Assembly: GCF_003625475.1 (NCBI RefSeq)
Contig: NZ_RAIQ01000004.1
Coordinates: 310,001 to 374,000, forward strand
Length of the DNA: 64,000 nucleotides
Direction: 5' to 3'
Source: Butyrivibrio sp. X503
GTDB taxonomy: Bacteria > Bacillota > Clostridia > Lachnospirales > Lachnospiraceae
The notes below the pieces were generated by a model. It saw nothing but the letters and a program-made list of their open reading frames with translations, made no database searches and had not been told where the DNA came from. The first letter of the stretch is position 1. Each line of letters starts with the position of its first letter. This document shows positions 1 to 7,984 of the stretch, in pieces. Both the position numbers and the translations under genes were made by a program.

Positions 1-334
1 GAATCATTCCGGGTTTATTGGGATATATCAGTAGGGCTTCTCGATAGGTCTTTTCCGCCATATCCAGATCCCCGCTTCGCTGATAGCCTATTGCCTTCTT
101 ATGAATATTGAGGCGTGTCTCCTCCGCGCGGATAGTGTCCATCCCAAGAAGCAGATCAACGCTTGTCTCAAATACATTGGCTAGCGCGGGGAGAAGTGTT
201 ATGTCCGGGTAAGACTCCCCTCTTTCCCACTTTGAAACGCTCTGCGCCGTAATTCCAAGATATTCTGCCACATCTTCCTGCGTCAGTTCTTTTTGCATCC
301 TGTACTTCTTAAGGTTTGCAGGTAAATACATCAT
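1..334 (-). CDS. XRE-family helix-turn-helix regulator with TPR-like tail (3' end cut by window)
   Basis: The open frame starts at 334 behind a GGAGGG site seven bases upstream and runs off the left edge, so only about 111 N-terminal residues are visible. Residues 8-62 form a classic Cro/C1 HTH: KKYRMQKELTQEDVAEYLG, then ITAQSVSKWERGESYPDITLL, then the usual IDLLLG-like helix end. After it, HKKAIGYQRSGDLDMAEKTY and EALLIYPNKPGM look like a TPR helix pair. It is built like the regulator at 17149-18195, which also joins an XRE domain to a helical repeat tail. DNA binding is secure; the target is unknown. Confidence 0.85.
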   Translation of the reverse strand, partial: MMYLPANLKKYRMQKELTQEDVAEYLGITAQSVSKWERGESYPDITLLPALANVFETSVDLLLGMDTIRAEETRLNIHKKAIGYQRSGDLDMAEKTYREALLIYPNKPGMI

Positions 335-473
335 AGTTGTCCCTCCGGTGTTAGAATTTGGCAAAAGCTTCTGCCATGTAATCTTCAGAACGTTCTATGA
401 CCATGATACCATGTGCGGAGATAAATCCAATGGCGTAGTGGTTGAGTTTATATCAACAGGCCCGCAGCACCTT

Positions 474-695
474 TTATTCCTCCGAAAGGTCTTTTTCCTC
501 ATAAGGCTTGTTCCAGGAGCCGATCTCCATGTGGCCGTTAAAACCTTTAATGTACTCATATTTGCGTCTTGTCATCTTCTCAAAGTCGTTGCGACCGTAT
601 AGAAGGAAAAGAGTTCCATCCTTCACAAGATACACATTGGAAGTGTCCTCCTTATTTAAATAATAAAATAACACATCCCCGTCCCCTAGGCTCAT
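474..695 (-). CDS. hypothetical small protein
   Basis: This is an open frame of 73 residues from the internal ATG at 695 (MSLGDGDVLFYYLNKE); a longer version from 746 would cross the plus-strand promoter at 703-731. It is polar, with aromatic and charged residues (NKPYEEKDLSEE at the C-terminus) and no signal peptide or membrane segment. No good ribosome binding site is visible at either start. It may be the 3' remnant of a longer gene. I do not recognise a family, and it could be non-coding. Confidence 0.35.
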   Translation of the reverse strand: MSLGDGDVLFYYLNKEDTSNVYLVKDGTLFLLYGRNDFEKMTRRKYEYIKGFNGHMEIGSWNKPYEEKDLSEE

Positions 696-702
696 TTTTG
701 TG

Positions 703-731
703 TTGACAAACCGGACGAGAGAGTTTATTAT
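703..731 (+). promoter_or_regulatory. sigma-A type promoter for the S41 peptidase gene
   Basis: TTGACA at 703-708 is followed after exactly 17 bases by TATTAT at 726-731. It points at the plus-strand S41 peptidase gene at 841 and would leave a leader of about 100 bases. Confidence 0.7.
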
Positions 732-840
732 TACCACTACAAACATAGTATTGCTATCGTAGTACGTCTAGCGCAGTATTATGCCGGAAAGCCGCTACAG
801 ACGCTACTAAAATGAATCAATAGATTACGAGGAGAGTTAT

Positions 841-2580
841 ATGATAAAAAAAGTATTTGGCACTTTACTTGCCCAATTTATGACGATAAATAGAGTTCAG
901 ATTGTTTGGCACCTTGCGATCCTGGCTATGCTGATCATCCTCAGGATACTGCATAAGAGATGGCGGAATGATTATTACAAAATGAGCTTATGGAAACTGC
1001 TCTGCCTTATTCCCCCTGTTATTGCCGGCATACACTTCCTTATATACGTACGCGGCTATCTTCCGCTTTTGAGTGACTACAAATTTATGTATTTGTCTGC
1101 AGTCAGCTCGCTTATTCTTTTCCCTTTTGCAAGAAGAAAGATCGGATATAAGGCTGCTAACGTATTATTGGGATTAGCTTCCGCTGCCTGCATTATTATC
1201 AGTCTTACTTCTTCACCTTTTCACACATACAATTTCGCGAATGACAGCTATACCAAATCTTTCCACAAGATGATCGCTACCATGGACAAGTCCTATGTCC
1301 TCAAGGAATGGAAGGAAGTTGATTTTGCTTCTCTTGAAGATAAATATATGCCTCTTGTAAAAGAAGCTGAAAAAGAACATGATCCCGCCAAATTCTATAA
1401 AGCAGTTGACGCATTCGGAAAGGAACTGCACGATGGTCATGTTTGGGTAAATTATGATTTCGATGAAGAACAATATCCTATCACAGAAGATACACATGAA
1501 TATGGGCTTGCCACAGTGCGTGTTGATAACGGACAGGTCATCGCAGTAGCTACCTCACCCGAAGTTAACAAGCTCGGAATAGAAGACGGAACAGTTATTA
1601 CCAAATGGGACAATATGCCTATTGATGTTGCGGTAAAAGAGAATGTTCCCGATCAGGGAATGCCCGTAGAACGCAATGATCAGTTTCTCTCATATATGGA
1701 AGTTTCAAGGACCGGAGGCGATACTGTTGATGTAATTTTTTTGGATAAGGATGGAAAAGAAAAAGCTGTCACATTAAAGGATCTTGGTGAAGAAGATACT
1801 CTTAAAAATGTATACAGCACTCTTTTTCGCGGATGGGGATATATAGCTACGGAAGGCTTTGAAAAATTGGTTAAAGACAACTTCAGCACCAAGATGCTAA
1901 GCGACAAAGTAGGTTACATCAAACTAAATGCAGAGATAACATCACTTGATAGCACTGAAGATAACATGGGATATATGACAGGAGACCACAAGTGGGCAAG
2001 AGAAATGTTCCGCAAAAAGCTTCGAGATCTCAAAGCTCAGGGAATGGAGCAACTTGTAATAGATATGCGTGCCAACGGAGGCGGCTATGACGAGATTGGA
2101 ATGGCATTGGGAGATCTTTTGACCACAGAACATTTCTACGGCCAGGGTTTCGGATACCGCAAGAATGGCAAGTATATATGCACATCCCCGGATCACAGCA
2201 TCAAAGGCGACGGTGAATTCGCATATCTCAATGCTGTGGTACTTACAAATCTGCGATGCTTAAGTGCAGGTGACGGAACTTGTTTATATCTATCCAGGCT
2301 CCCCAACGTGACCCTTGCGGGAATAACCGATCCCAACGGTTGTAATCAGGCTATAGGCGGCCAATGCATCTTGTCAGACGCAGAAGTCACATTGTCTTAT
2401 CCCACTGAGCTCATGTTGAACGAAGAGGGTGTCCCCAACATTGACACAAGAGCCGACAGAGTAAGCCGTAATCCTGTGGAAGTACGCATTCCTTTCGACA
2501 AGGAAGCCGCTTTAAAAATACTCAGCGAAGGTGAAGATTACGAGCTTGAGTGGGCTGTTGACTACCTCGATAAGCAGTAA
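841..2580 (+). CDS. membrane-anchored S41 family peptidase
   Basis: A 579-residue protein starting behind GAGGAG. The N-terminus carries about three hydrophobic helices (residues 20-37, 55-75, 80-125), so the catalytic part is probably extracytoplasmic. A PDZ-like stretch follows (near AVATSPEVNKLGIEDGTVI). The C-terminal third is the tail-specific protease domain: the conserved strand LVIDMRANGGGYDEIG and the likely nucleophile serine in LRCLSAGDG near residue 475. S41 enzymes cleave C-terminal regions of exported proteins using Ser-Lys pairs; the lysine was not placed. This is one of only three plus-strand genes here, transcribed convergently with the array to its right. Confidence 0.88.
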   Translation: MIKKVFGTLLAQFMTINRVQIVWHLAILAMLIILRILHKRWRNDYYKMSLWKLLCLIPPVIAGIHFLIYVRGYLPLLSDYKFMYLSAVSSLILFPFARRKIGYKAANVLLGLASAACIIISLTSSPFHTYNFANDSYTKSFHKMIATMDKSYVLKEWKEVDFASLEDKYMPLVKEAEKEHDPAKFYKAVDAFGKELHDGHVWVNYDFDEEQYPITEDTHEYGLATVRVDNGQVIAVATSPEVNKLGIEDGTVITKWDNMPIDVAVKENVPDQGMPVERNDQFLSYMEVSRTGGDTVDVIFLDKDGKEKAVTLKDLGEEDTLKNVYSTLFRGWGYIATEGFEKLVKDNFSTKMLSDKVGYIKLNAEITSLDSTEDNMGYMTGDHKWAREMFRKKLRDLKAQGMEQLVIDMRANGGGYDEIGMALGDLLTTEHFYGQGFGYRKNGKYICTSPDHSIKGDGEFAYLNAVVLTNLRCLSAGDGTCLYLSRLPNVTLAGITDPNGCNQAIGGQCILSDAEVTLSYPTELMLNEEGVPNIDTRADRVSRNPVEVRIPFDKEAALKILSEGEDYELEWAVDYLDKQ

Positions 2581-2644
2581 AAAGCAAGGCCCTAAGGGAC
2601 GGGGGTAGTGGCCCATTTTGTTTTGGACCGCCAACCCTCCTTAG

Positions 2645-2660
2645 ACAAACTTGAATTTGT
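2645..2660 (-). repeat. junction palindrome, copy 1
   Basis: Plus strand ACAAACTTGAATTTGT, with arms ACAAA/TTTGT. It lies just past the stop of the CPBP gene and marks the right-hand (3') end of the minus-strand gene array. Confidence 0.75.
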
Positions 2661-2676
2661 GCGATTAACTTCAAAG

Positions 2677-3288
2677 TTATAGTGCTATCGTCGCCACTAT
2701 GACATTAATCGTTCCATGCAAAAACCAGCTTGGAATAATGCTCCCACCAAATTTTTTTTCGTTCATCCATCCCTGGAACCACCCAAAAGCACCGGGTAGT
2801 ATAGTCATTATTATAGTCACAGGTATATTGTGTGTTGCTAAACCAAAAGGAATTCCGTGCATCATGCCAAATAGGGTTGCCTGTATGATATTGCCGGTGA
2901 TGAACCCAAACTTTTCTCCAAAACGTTTTAATAAAAAACCCCTGAAGACTATTTCTTCGGATAATCCAGTACGGATAAAGCCATATGCCAATACAGCCGG
3001 AAATGCAGCAAATCCTTTGCCGGCAAAGTCTCTGCCTGCGGTGGTCACCCCTTCAGGAAGAAACCGGATTGCAAATGACGTTAATCCTATATACAGTCCA
3101 GTAGCAATAAGGATTGCACATGCTGTTCCCCACCATTTCCCTTCATGCTTGATCTTTTTTATTCCTATCCACTTAAAAAAGTTCTGTTTTCTCCTGACAA
3201 ATATCAGCCAAAAGATCAGGGGAATCAAAGAAAATAGCAATACCTGTACTAATGCGCCAACGAATTCATTAATAAACATTCCAAACAT
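2677..3288 (-). CDS. CPBP family intramembrane protease (CAAX/abortive infection type)
   Basis: A 203-residue integral membrane protein with about six helices. The family's metal-site motifs are visible: the EExxxR-type motif in LSEEIVFRGFLL, a second histidine motif in MMHGIPFGLATHN, and WFLHGTINV near the C-terminus. CPBP proteins are glutamic intramembrane proteases, known from CAAX processing and bacteriocin self-immunity; the substrate here is unknown. It is the last gene of the minus-strand array and is followed by a copy of the junction palindrome. Confidence 0.88.
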   Translation of the reverse strand: MFGMFINEFVGALVQVLLFSLIPLIFWLIFVRRKQNFFKWIGIKKIKHEGKWWGTACAILIATGLYIGLTSFAIRFLPEGVTTAGRDFAGKGFAAFPAVLAYGFIRTGLSEEIVFRGFLLKRFGEKFGFITGNIIQATLFGMMHGIPFGLATHNIPVTIIMTILPGAFGWFQGWMNEKKFGGSIIPSWFLHGTINVIVATIAL

Positions 3289-3316
3289 ATCTCGCGTCTC
3301 TCCACTTCCATCGTCA

Positions 3317-3358
3317 ATAAAACTGAAATATAATTTGCCTCGATAAATTGCGATTTGT
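3317..3358 (-). repeat. junction palindrome, tandem pair (copies 2 and 3)
   Basis: Copy 2 is ATAAATTGCGATTTGT at 3343-3358. A degenerate copy 3, ATAAAACTGAAATATA at 3317-3332, follows after 10 bases. The same two-motif arrangement in the opposite order, joined by GACGATG-like sequence, occurs at 8503-8544. Confidence 0.65.
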
Positions 3359-3379
3359 CATACTCATTTATATAAAAAG

Positions 3380-3889
3380 TTATAATCTCTTCTGATACCA
3401 CAATAGGTCATACCATCTGTTGAACTTCTTGCCAACAGCCTTCATATGAGCCACCTGTGTATATCCTTTGCTGAGATGAAACTTGCTGCTGTCATGTGTA
3501 AGATATTCATCCTCATCTTCGCATGAAGCAACTCCCGCCAAAAGATTAACGATTCCCTGCTCTTTAAGTCTTTTTTCTAATTCATTGTAAAGAAGAGTCC
3601 CTATACCTTTTCTACGATACTCCTTATCGACATAGATCGAGGTGGTTGCGGTCCAGTCGTATGCCTGCCTTGTGCTGTAAGCTCCAGCATAAGCATAGCC
3701 TACCACTTTCCCGTCATCAACGCAGACCAGATACGGATATTTTTCTGTTGTGCGCTTGATACGCATCACAAACTCATCTGCTGTTGGCGCCTCATATTCA
3801 AATGAGACTGCTGTATTCTCAACGTAATATGAATACATATCTGCCAGCCTCGGAGCATCGCTTATATGAACTTCCCTAATGCTTATCAA
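3380..3889 (-). CDS. GNAT N-acetyltransferase, phosphinothricin/methionine-sulfone type
   Basis: 169 residues covering one whole GNAT domain. The acetyl-CoA pyrophosphate loop is clear at YVDKEYRRKGIGTLLYNELE (residues about 90-109). The N-terminus (YYVENTAVSFEYEAPTADEF) and the TSIYVD stretch match the Pat/Bar/MnaT group, which acetylates phosphinothricin, methionine sulfone or similar amino acids; the exact substrate is inferred only at subfamily level. Its start overlaps the end of the C_GCAxxG_C_C gene by 14 bases, so the two are probably co-translated. Confidence 0.88.
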   Translation of the reverse strand: MISIREVHISDAPRLADMYSYYVENTAVSFEYEAPTADEFVMRIKRTTEKYPYLVCVDDGKVVGYAYAGAYSTRQAYDWTATTSIYVDKEYRRKGIGTLLYNELEKRLKEQGIVNLLAGVASCEDEDEYLTHDSSKFHLSKGYTQVAHMKAVGKKFNRWYDLLWYQKRL

Positions 3890-4343
3890 CTCCGTCGTTC
3901 TCCATTTCTTTTATAATATCTTCAAGAATATCCACCGCACTTGCTACCATCTTTGGGCAGAAATCCACAAAAAGACCATCTTCTCTTGCTCTCTGTGCGC
4001 CTTCCGGTGTTGACACATCATATCCCAGCAGATCATTGCATATATACGATCCGTTAGCTTTCTCAAACCGCTCTATCATAAGATCATTGATTCTGTTTGA
4101 TCTCTGCCGCTCACACTGATCTCCGATATGGCTTTGTCCATACAATAATCCCAAAACCATAAGAGCCCCGGTACAAGCTCCACAAACTTCGCCTTTACGC
4201 ATACCGCTCCCAAAGCAGGATCCAAGTTTAAAGGCCTGTTCCTCCGATACTCCGCATTCCTCATGAAACGTCGCCAATACCGCTTGTGAACAGTGCATCT
4301 TTTGTGAGAAGTATTCTATTGCCTTATCACGTTTATTTTTCAT
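3876..4343 (-). CDS. C_GCAxxG_C_C family protein (putative redox protein)
   Basis: About 155 residues. The family signature is clear: CSQAVLATF near the start, then GSCFGSGMRKGEVCGACTG (the GCAxxG core), a cysteine in ICNDLLGYDV and a last cysteine in DFCPKMV. Members are small, cysteine-rich, often linked with redox or metal chemistry in anaerobes; no reaction is established. The start at 4343 has better spacing from GAGGA than the ATG at 4349. It overlaps the acetyltransferase gene downstream by 14 bases. Confidence 0.88.
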   Translation of the reverse strand: MKNKRDKAIEYFSQKMHCSQAVLATFHEECGVSEEQAFKLGSCFGSGMRKGEVCGACTGALMVLGLLYGQSHIGDQCERQRSNRINDLMIERFEKANGSYICNDLLGYDVSTPEGAQRAREDGLFVDFCPKMVASAVDILEDIIKEMENDGVDKH

Positions 4344-4392
4344 ATTCATTCCTCAAATGCTTAGCAAGTTATGTTAAAAGATAATTGTTTTA

Positions 4393-4408
4393 TCAAATTG
4401 CGATTTAT
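4393..4408 (-). repeat. junction palindrome, copy 4
   Basis: Plus strand TCAAATTGCGATTTAT. It lies between the decayed stretch at 4433-4544 and the C_GCAxxG_C_C gene. Confidence 0.6.
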
Positions 4409-4432
4409 CTTCTACAAAATAATTACTAATGA

Positions 4433-4544
4433 TTATATCCAATAAATAAGCGGCTTACAATCACTTTCATGGTTGCAAACCACTATAAATACTGGAAGTT
4501 CTCTCTTCAATAAATCCATTTTCTAGATAATATCTTTGTTTCAT
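4433..4544 (-). pseudogene. decayed 3' end of a small gene, possibly a GNAT
   Basis: The minus strand reads MKQRYYLENGFIEER and stops early at QP; shifting one frame continues as ELPVFIVVCNHESDCKPLIYWI before a stop at 4433. The RYYLENGFIEE stretch resembles the C-terminal YxxxGF of GNAT enzymes. No intact frame covers 4350-4632. I read it as a frameshifted remnant flanked by a junction palindrome, with low certainty. Confidence 0.35.
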
Positions 4545-4632
4545 GGAAACTGACACTCACATCATCTTCCGATCCGTAGCAATACAAAACTTAAACCAAG
4601 AATTATTTCGTTGAGAAAAATAATCTTCCGAG

Positions 4633-4887
4633 TTAACGTTCTATGGCCATTTCCGTGCATTTCCATTCTTCGCCCAGAACCTCATAAGTCTCTATCTCAT
4701 CAAGAATGACATCTTTGAATCCCGCTGCTTTATAGCAGTAATACGCTGATTCATTATTCTCAAAAACACCTAAAGACACTTTCTTTGCGCCATAAACATC
4801 AAATGCAGTAAACGCCATAAGTGAATCAACAAAGAGGAACTTTTCAGGTGTTATCTGAGATAACTTTCTATCGGACTGTTTGTCCAT
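4633..4887 (-). pseudogene. C-terminal fragment of a GNAT acetyltransferase
   Basis: The 84 codons match only the last third of a GNAT: KKVSLGVFENNESAYYCYKAAGFK followed by EWKCTEMAIER. The N-terminal half, including the acetyl-CoA loop, is missing. Its first 12 or so codons overlap, in another frame, the end of the upstream 181-residue gene, so the fragment begins at the very point where that gene ends. This suggests a recombination joint rather than gradual decay. It is unlikely to be functional. Confidence 0.7.
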
Positions 4888-5396
4888 ACCTGCGCTTCTA
4901 TGTATCTCTCAGGCCCTTTTTCTCCATTAGCATTCCACTCTTGAGGCATACCATACTTCTCAACAACCGCTAAAATTTCTTCGTAAGTATATACTTTTTT
5001 TCTATACTCTTTACCATCATTTACTCTGGGGCTGAATGTCGGCATAGAATCACCGTATGTAAATGATACCTTTGCTGTATCGAAATCTTTTATCGAAATA
5101 GCTATTTCTCCAGGTTCTTCAAACCATGTATTTAGCCATGGACATGCTTCAACGACCATATAATGCGGAGAAGCAATATCCATGATAATACCCTTTTCTT
5201 TTGCCTTTTCCCGTACAATAGCTTCGCAGTTGCAACGCTTAACTATATAGTCCATATCCCTGTGCGAAGCAAAAGAATACGGTCGTTCCTTTTTTATTCT
5301 TTCGAGCACAGAACATGCCTCTTCCTTAGGAAGTGCTGTCAAGCTTCTAAACGGACCTGAACGTTTATCATAATAGTGATATAAATACACAGTCAT
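4851..5396 (-). CDS. hypothetical protein, 181 aa
   Basis: An unrecognised soluble protein beginning MTVYLYHYYDKRSGPFRSL, with basic and aromatic residues in the first half and VYTYEEILAVVEKYGMPQEW near the end. There is no signal peptide or membrane helix. It reads as an intact small globular domain, preceded (in sense direction) by the S51 peptidase gene and the palindrome at 5462-5477. Its 3' end overlaps the GNAT fragment, so the natural C-terminus may have been altered by the same event. No function is proposed. Confidence 0.7.
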   Translation of the reverse strand: MTVYLYHYYDKRSGPFRSLTALPKEEACSVLERIKKERPYSFASHRDMDYIVKRCNCEAIVREKAKEKGIIMDIASPHYMVVEACPWLNTWFEEPGEIAISIKDFDTAKVSFTYGDSMPTFSPRVNDGKEYRKKVYTYEEILAVVEKYGMPQEWNANGEKGPERYIEAQVWTNSPIESYLR

Positions 5397-5419
5397 TAAA
5401 TCCTCTCTGCATTCGTTAT

Positions 5420-5443
5420 TTATCCCGCAATATTGCGAGATAA
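5420..5443 (-). repeat. perfect-centre inverted repeat in an array junction
   Basis: Arms TTATCCCGCAAT and ATTGCGAGATAA meet with no spacer; one pair is a mismatch. It lies 18 bases from palindrome copy 5 in the same junction. It could be a second recombination or folding element, or a regulator site for the 4851-5396 gene. Confidence 0.5.
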
Positions 5444-5461
5444 TGTACGATCATCATCTCG

Positions 5462-5477
5462 ACAAACTGGAATTTGC
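5462..5477 (-). repeat. junction palindrome, copy 5
   Basis: Plus strand ACAAACTGGAATTTGC, just after the stop of the S51 peptidase gene. Confidence 0.75.
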
Positions 5478-5482
5478 GCATG

Positions 5483-6172
5483 TCATACAATACCACCATC
5501 GCTAATGACAAAATGCTCTCCCATTAATTCTTCCTTACCATCTTCAGAATATAGATAACTTCCGTCAGGGATTGCAATAAAAGTATGACCCATGCTATCC
5601 GGATATGTAATATCTTCAAAAAGTCTTTTACCATCTAAGAATCTGTCTTTTATATCTTGATAATGCGGAATGAGCTTGGTTTTTGTAAGTCCTAATCCCG
5701 TAATAAACCGCTTATAATCAGGATCTAATGATTCACCATCCAGCTCCGGCTGTGCATAAACTTCTTCCGCACTATTCATGCTTCCGGCACTAATTCCGAA
5801 AATCACGCCATCAAAATCCTCCAGGAGTTCCTTTAACCTTATCTCGCTAAAGAATCGATTTTGTGTTGGAACATGGCCTCCTCCCAAGATAATAAAATTG
5901 CTACTCTTTACCAACTTCGCAGCATCGTTTTGATTTCGTCTATCTAAAACTGTATAAGACTCAAACTCCATTCCTGAAATCTCTGCCGTGTATTTTATTC
6001 CAAATGAAAAACCATCTGTTTCATCATAATCATCCGGTGATGCAGTTATAAAAAGCCCCTTATTATACTTATGAATAGCCTTCTGCATTCGGCTGACAAA
6101 TTCGTTTTCCGTGTTAAAAGGAAGTCCCCGTCCTGTGAAAGGGCTGCTTGTTAAAAATAGAATTTTGCTCAT
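5483..6172 (-). CDS. peptidase S51 / dipeptidase E-like (type 1 glutamine amidotransferase fold)
   Basis: 229 residues with the S51 layout: MSKILFLTSSPF at the N-terminus, the glycine loop NFIILGGGHVPTQN, and the nucleophile elbow VIFGISAGSMNSA, where the serine in GISAGS replaces the cysteine of glutamine amidotransferases. A histidine in LIPHYQD could be the base. Family members cleave Asp-containing dipeptides or cyanophycin-like substrates; this one's substrate is not evident. The gene is preceded by GGAGATG embedded in the repeat at 6185-6200. Confidence 0.85.
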   Translation of the reverse strand: MSKILFLTSSPFTGRGLPFNTENEFVSRMQKAIHKYNKGLFITASPDDYDETDGFSFGIKYTAEISGMEFESYTVLDRRNQNDAAKLVKSSNFIILGGGHVPTQNRFFSEIRLKELLEDFDGVIFGISAGSMNSAEEVYAQPELDGESLDPDYKRFITGLGLTKTKLIPHYQDIKDRFLDGKRLFEDITYPDSMGHTFIAIPDGSYLYSEDGKEELMGEHFVISDGGIV

Positions 6173-6184
6173 ATATACATCTCC

Positions 6185-6200
6185 ATAAACTTGAATTTAT
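6185..6200 (-). repeat. junction palindrome, copy 6 (overlaps a stop codon)
   Basis: Plus strand ATAAACTTGAATTTAT. On the sense strand the TAA of the upstream GNAT gene is part of the left arm, and the right arm continues directly into GGAGATG, the ribosome binding site of the S51 gene. Both arms differ from copy 7 in a paired way (C:G replaced by T:A). Confidence 0.8.
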
Positions 6201-6643
6201 GTGTCTATTCTGATGATTTCAGCAAGAGCTTTGTTTCGATATACTAAATCATCACGGACGATAAAGCCCATTTTCTCCCAAAAGTCATTTCCAACTTCGT
6301 TTCTATCGAAAACAACCAACGCTGCCTTATTGATTCCATGTTTCTGTAATGCTTCCATAGCCGTATCTACAAGACTCTTTGCGATGCCTTGCTTTCTATA
6401 TTGTGGATTTACTGCTGTATGATAAATATATCCTCTCCTACCGTCATTTCCAACAATAATCACACCAACAATATTGTTATCTACTTCTGCAACAAAACAA
6501 GTATCAGGATTCCTTTTGAGGAATTTTTCTATGCCTTCTATTGAATCATCAAGATTATTTAAACCCATTCCTGCACAGGACATCCACAACTTATACACTT
6601 TTTTATAATCATCAATTGTCATTAAACGTATACTCATATCCAT
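6197..6643 (-). CDS. GNAT family N-acetyltransferase
   Basis: 148 residues, a single GNAT domain. The acetyl-CoA binding stretch is AVNPQYRKQGIAKSLVDTAM (about residues 80-100), followed by VFDRNEVGNDFWEKMGFIVR, the typical C-terminal strand and Tyr/Trp-Gly-Phe turn. The substrate is unknown; close relatives are generic small-molecule or RimI-like acetylators. Both ends are fused to junction palindromes: its stop lies in copy 6 and its start only three bases after copy 7. Confidence 0.88.
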   Translation of the reverse strand: MDMSIRLMTIDDYKKVYKLWMSCAGMGLNNLDDSIEGIEKFLKRNPDTCFVAEVDNNIVGVIIVGNDGRRGYIYHTAVNPQYRKQGIAKSLVDTAMEALQKHGINKAALVVFDRNEVGNDFWEKMGFIVRDDLVYRNKALAEIIRIDT

Positions 6644-6646
6644 CTC

Positions 6647-6662
6647 ACAAACTTGAATTTGT
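6647..6662 (-). repeat. junction palindrome, copy 7 (overlaps a stop codon)
   Basis: Plus strand ACAAACTTGAATTTGT. The TAA of the P-loop kinase gene (6662-6664) abuts the left arm on the sense strand, and the ATG of the next gene follows within six bases. The repeat therefore is the whole intergenic region. Confidence 0.85.
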
Positions 6663-7183
6663 TAGTCAATTAGTTGATCTAACGCTTTTTCATAATCTTC
6701 AGATATTATAATAATCTTTTCGCCTGCATGACTAAATGCATTAATGAACCAGCTGTTGCACTGCTTGAGTTCCTCTTTTGTACAGTCAGCTTCAATCATT
6801 CTAGATTCAATATCTGACTCATGCTTGATTATATTATCGTAATTGTTATCAATATAATCATCTGTCATGGCTAAACAGATAAATTCTATGCTTTCTAGAT
6901 ATGATGCATCAAAGTTCGCACGCCATGTGGGAGGAACATAGCAGCCTTCAACGATAAGATTTTGCTTGTTCTCAATGGCAGTCTTTATTATTTCTTTGAT
7001 AATAGGCCAAAGATATTTAGTAAGTTCATCATCGTCACTAGGCGTAAGATTTGTATTCCCACTACGAATTAGTCCCATCTTCAGATGATCAATTGAAATG
7101 TATGGATACTTGTATTTTTCAAGTAACTTTTGAGCCAGAAGTGTTTTTCCTACATGGGAAGGACCTGTTATAATGATTACCAT
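6662..7183 (-). CDS. P-loop kinase/ATPase (adenylate-kinase-like)
   Basis: 173 residues from the ATG at 7183, chosen because GAGGTG sits seven bases upstream. Walker A is GPSHVGKT at residues about 7-14. A lid-type region contains WPIIKEIIKTAI, and a later strand reads NLIVEGCYVPPTW, as in nucleotide or sugar kinases and zeta-toxin-like P-loop proteins. No partner antitoxin is next to it, so a simple small-molecule kinase is the more cautious reading. Substrate unknown. Confidence 0.75.
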   Translation of the reverse strand: MVIIITGPSHVGKTLLAQKLLEKYKYPYISIDHLKMGLIRSGNTNLTPSDDDELTKYLWPIIKEIIKTAIENKQNLIVEGCYVPPTWRANFDASYLESIEFICLAMTDDYIDNNYDNIIKHESDIESRMIEADCTKEELKQCNSWFINAFSHAGEKIIIISEDYEKALDQLID

Positions 7184-7193
7184 TTTCACCTCG

Positions 7194-7209
7194 TTAAACA
7201 AGAATTTAT
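7194..7209 (-). repeat. junction palindrome, copy 8 (diverged)
   Basis: Plus strand TTAAACAAGAATTTAT. On the sense strand it runs straight into GAGGTG, the ribosome binding site of the P-loop kinase gene. Confidence 0.6.
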
Positions 7210-7242
7210 CACTGCTTTAGCATTGCGCTGCCTTGTATATGA

Positions 7243-7902
7243 TCAATATTCGTAGGATTGATTTACTTTCCTAAGTGCAGCTACATAATCGCAGCCTTTT
7301 TCTTTCACATTTTCCGGATTTATAGGATAATGGACATTGTAAAGAATCCCTTTGTCTCCGAACATATCCTCTATATAATCCTTCTCTATATGCCCGCCTA
7401 CAACTTCAAGGCAAATCATAACATGATCATCACCCGGTACGATTTCTTTCTCCCACAAATACTTGCACTCAAGGTTCATGAAACATTCAGCGACCATCGG
7501 CGCTTCTATCCATGAAGCTTTCTCCACAGTAAGCCCTGATGAAGTTATCTCATCTGCCTCGAGCTGATTATTCTGTATCGTCTTCATGCAGGCGTTGTAT
7601 AAATCAGAAGACATGAAATTCAGCACTGCTGCCTTCTTTTCATTTAGGCTTTGGTAAAGATGTCCACACTTATTCACGCTGCATAGAATCACGTAATACC
7701 CGCACCCATGATTCGCACTCGTAAACCCTGCCCATGACTGCATCGTAGCATTGGGCTGTCCGTTAGATTTATATGTTGTGACAAGGAACATCGGCGTCGG
7801 GATTCCCATAATAAACTCTTTCCAATCAAAGCCGAAGTTTTTTGCAAATTCTCCGTATGTCCCCTTCATAGATTCCGGCATTTCTTTGTATTGGTATTTC
7901 AT
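7243..7902 (-). CDS. flavin reductase family protein
   Basis: 219 residues from the ATG at 7902, behind GGAGG and AAAGG. The FMN-binding split-barrel pattern is visible: MGIPTPMFLVTTYKSNGQPN, then AGFTSANHGCGYYVILCSV, and later a SGLTVEKASWI stretch. Such proteins use FMN for flavin or ferric reduction. A longer frame starts at 7977, but that extension contains the array's junction palindrome (7958-7973) and has a weaker ribosome site, so I prefer the internal start. A second flavin reductase lies at 51264-51833, of a different subgroup. Confidence 0.82.
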   Translation of the reverse strand: MKYQYKEMPESMKGTYGEFAKNFGFDWKEFIMGIPTPMFLVTTYKSNGQPNATMQSWAGFTSANHGCGYYVILCSVNKCGHLYQSLNEKKAAVLNFMSSDLYNACMKTIQNNQLEADEITSSGLTVEKASWIEAPMVAECFMNLECKYLWEKEIVPGDDHVMICLEVVGGHIEKDYIEDMFGDKGILYNVHYPINPENVKEKGCDYVAALRKVNQSYEY

Positions 7903-7957
7903 CTTTTTCCTTTCCTCCGTACTAAAATCAACATAAGAATCGACTTCAATTATCTCG

Positions 7958-7973
7958 ACAACCTTGAATTTAT
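7958..7973 (-). repeat. junction palindrome, copy 9
   Basis: Plus strand ACAACCTTGAATTTAT. It lies eight bases after the GNAT stop codon at 7985 and inside the extended reading frame of the flavin reductase, arguing that the true start is downstream. Confidence 0.65.
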
Positions 7974-7984
7974 CCATTTTTCCG

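Noticed and set aside
703-717. GACAAACCGGAC looked like half of the junction palindrome
   Set aside because: It overlaps a well-formed TTGACA promoter element and lacks the second arm.
2699-3346. Long plus-strand frame opposite the CPBP gene
   Set aside because: It is the antisense of a clear CPBP protease and has no family features.
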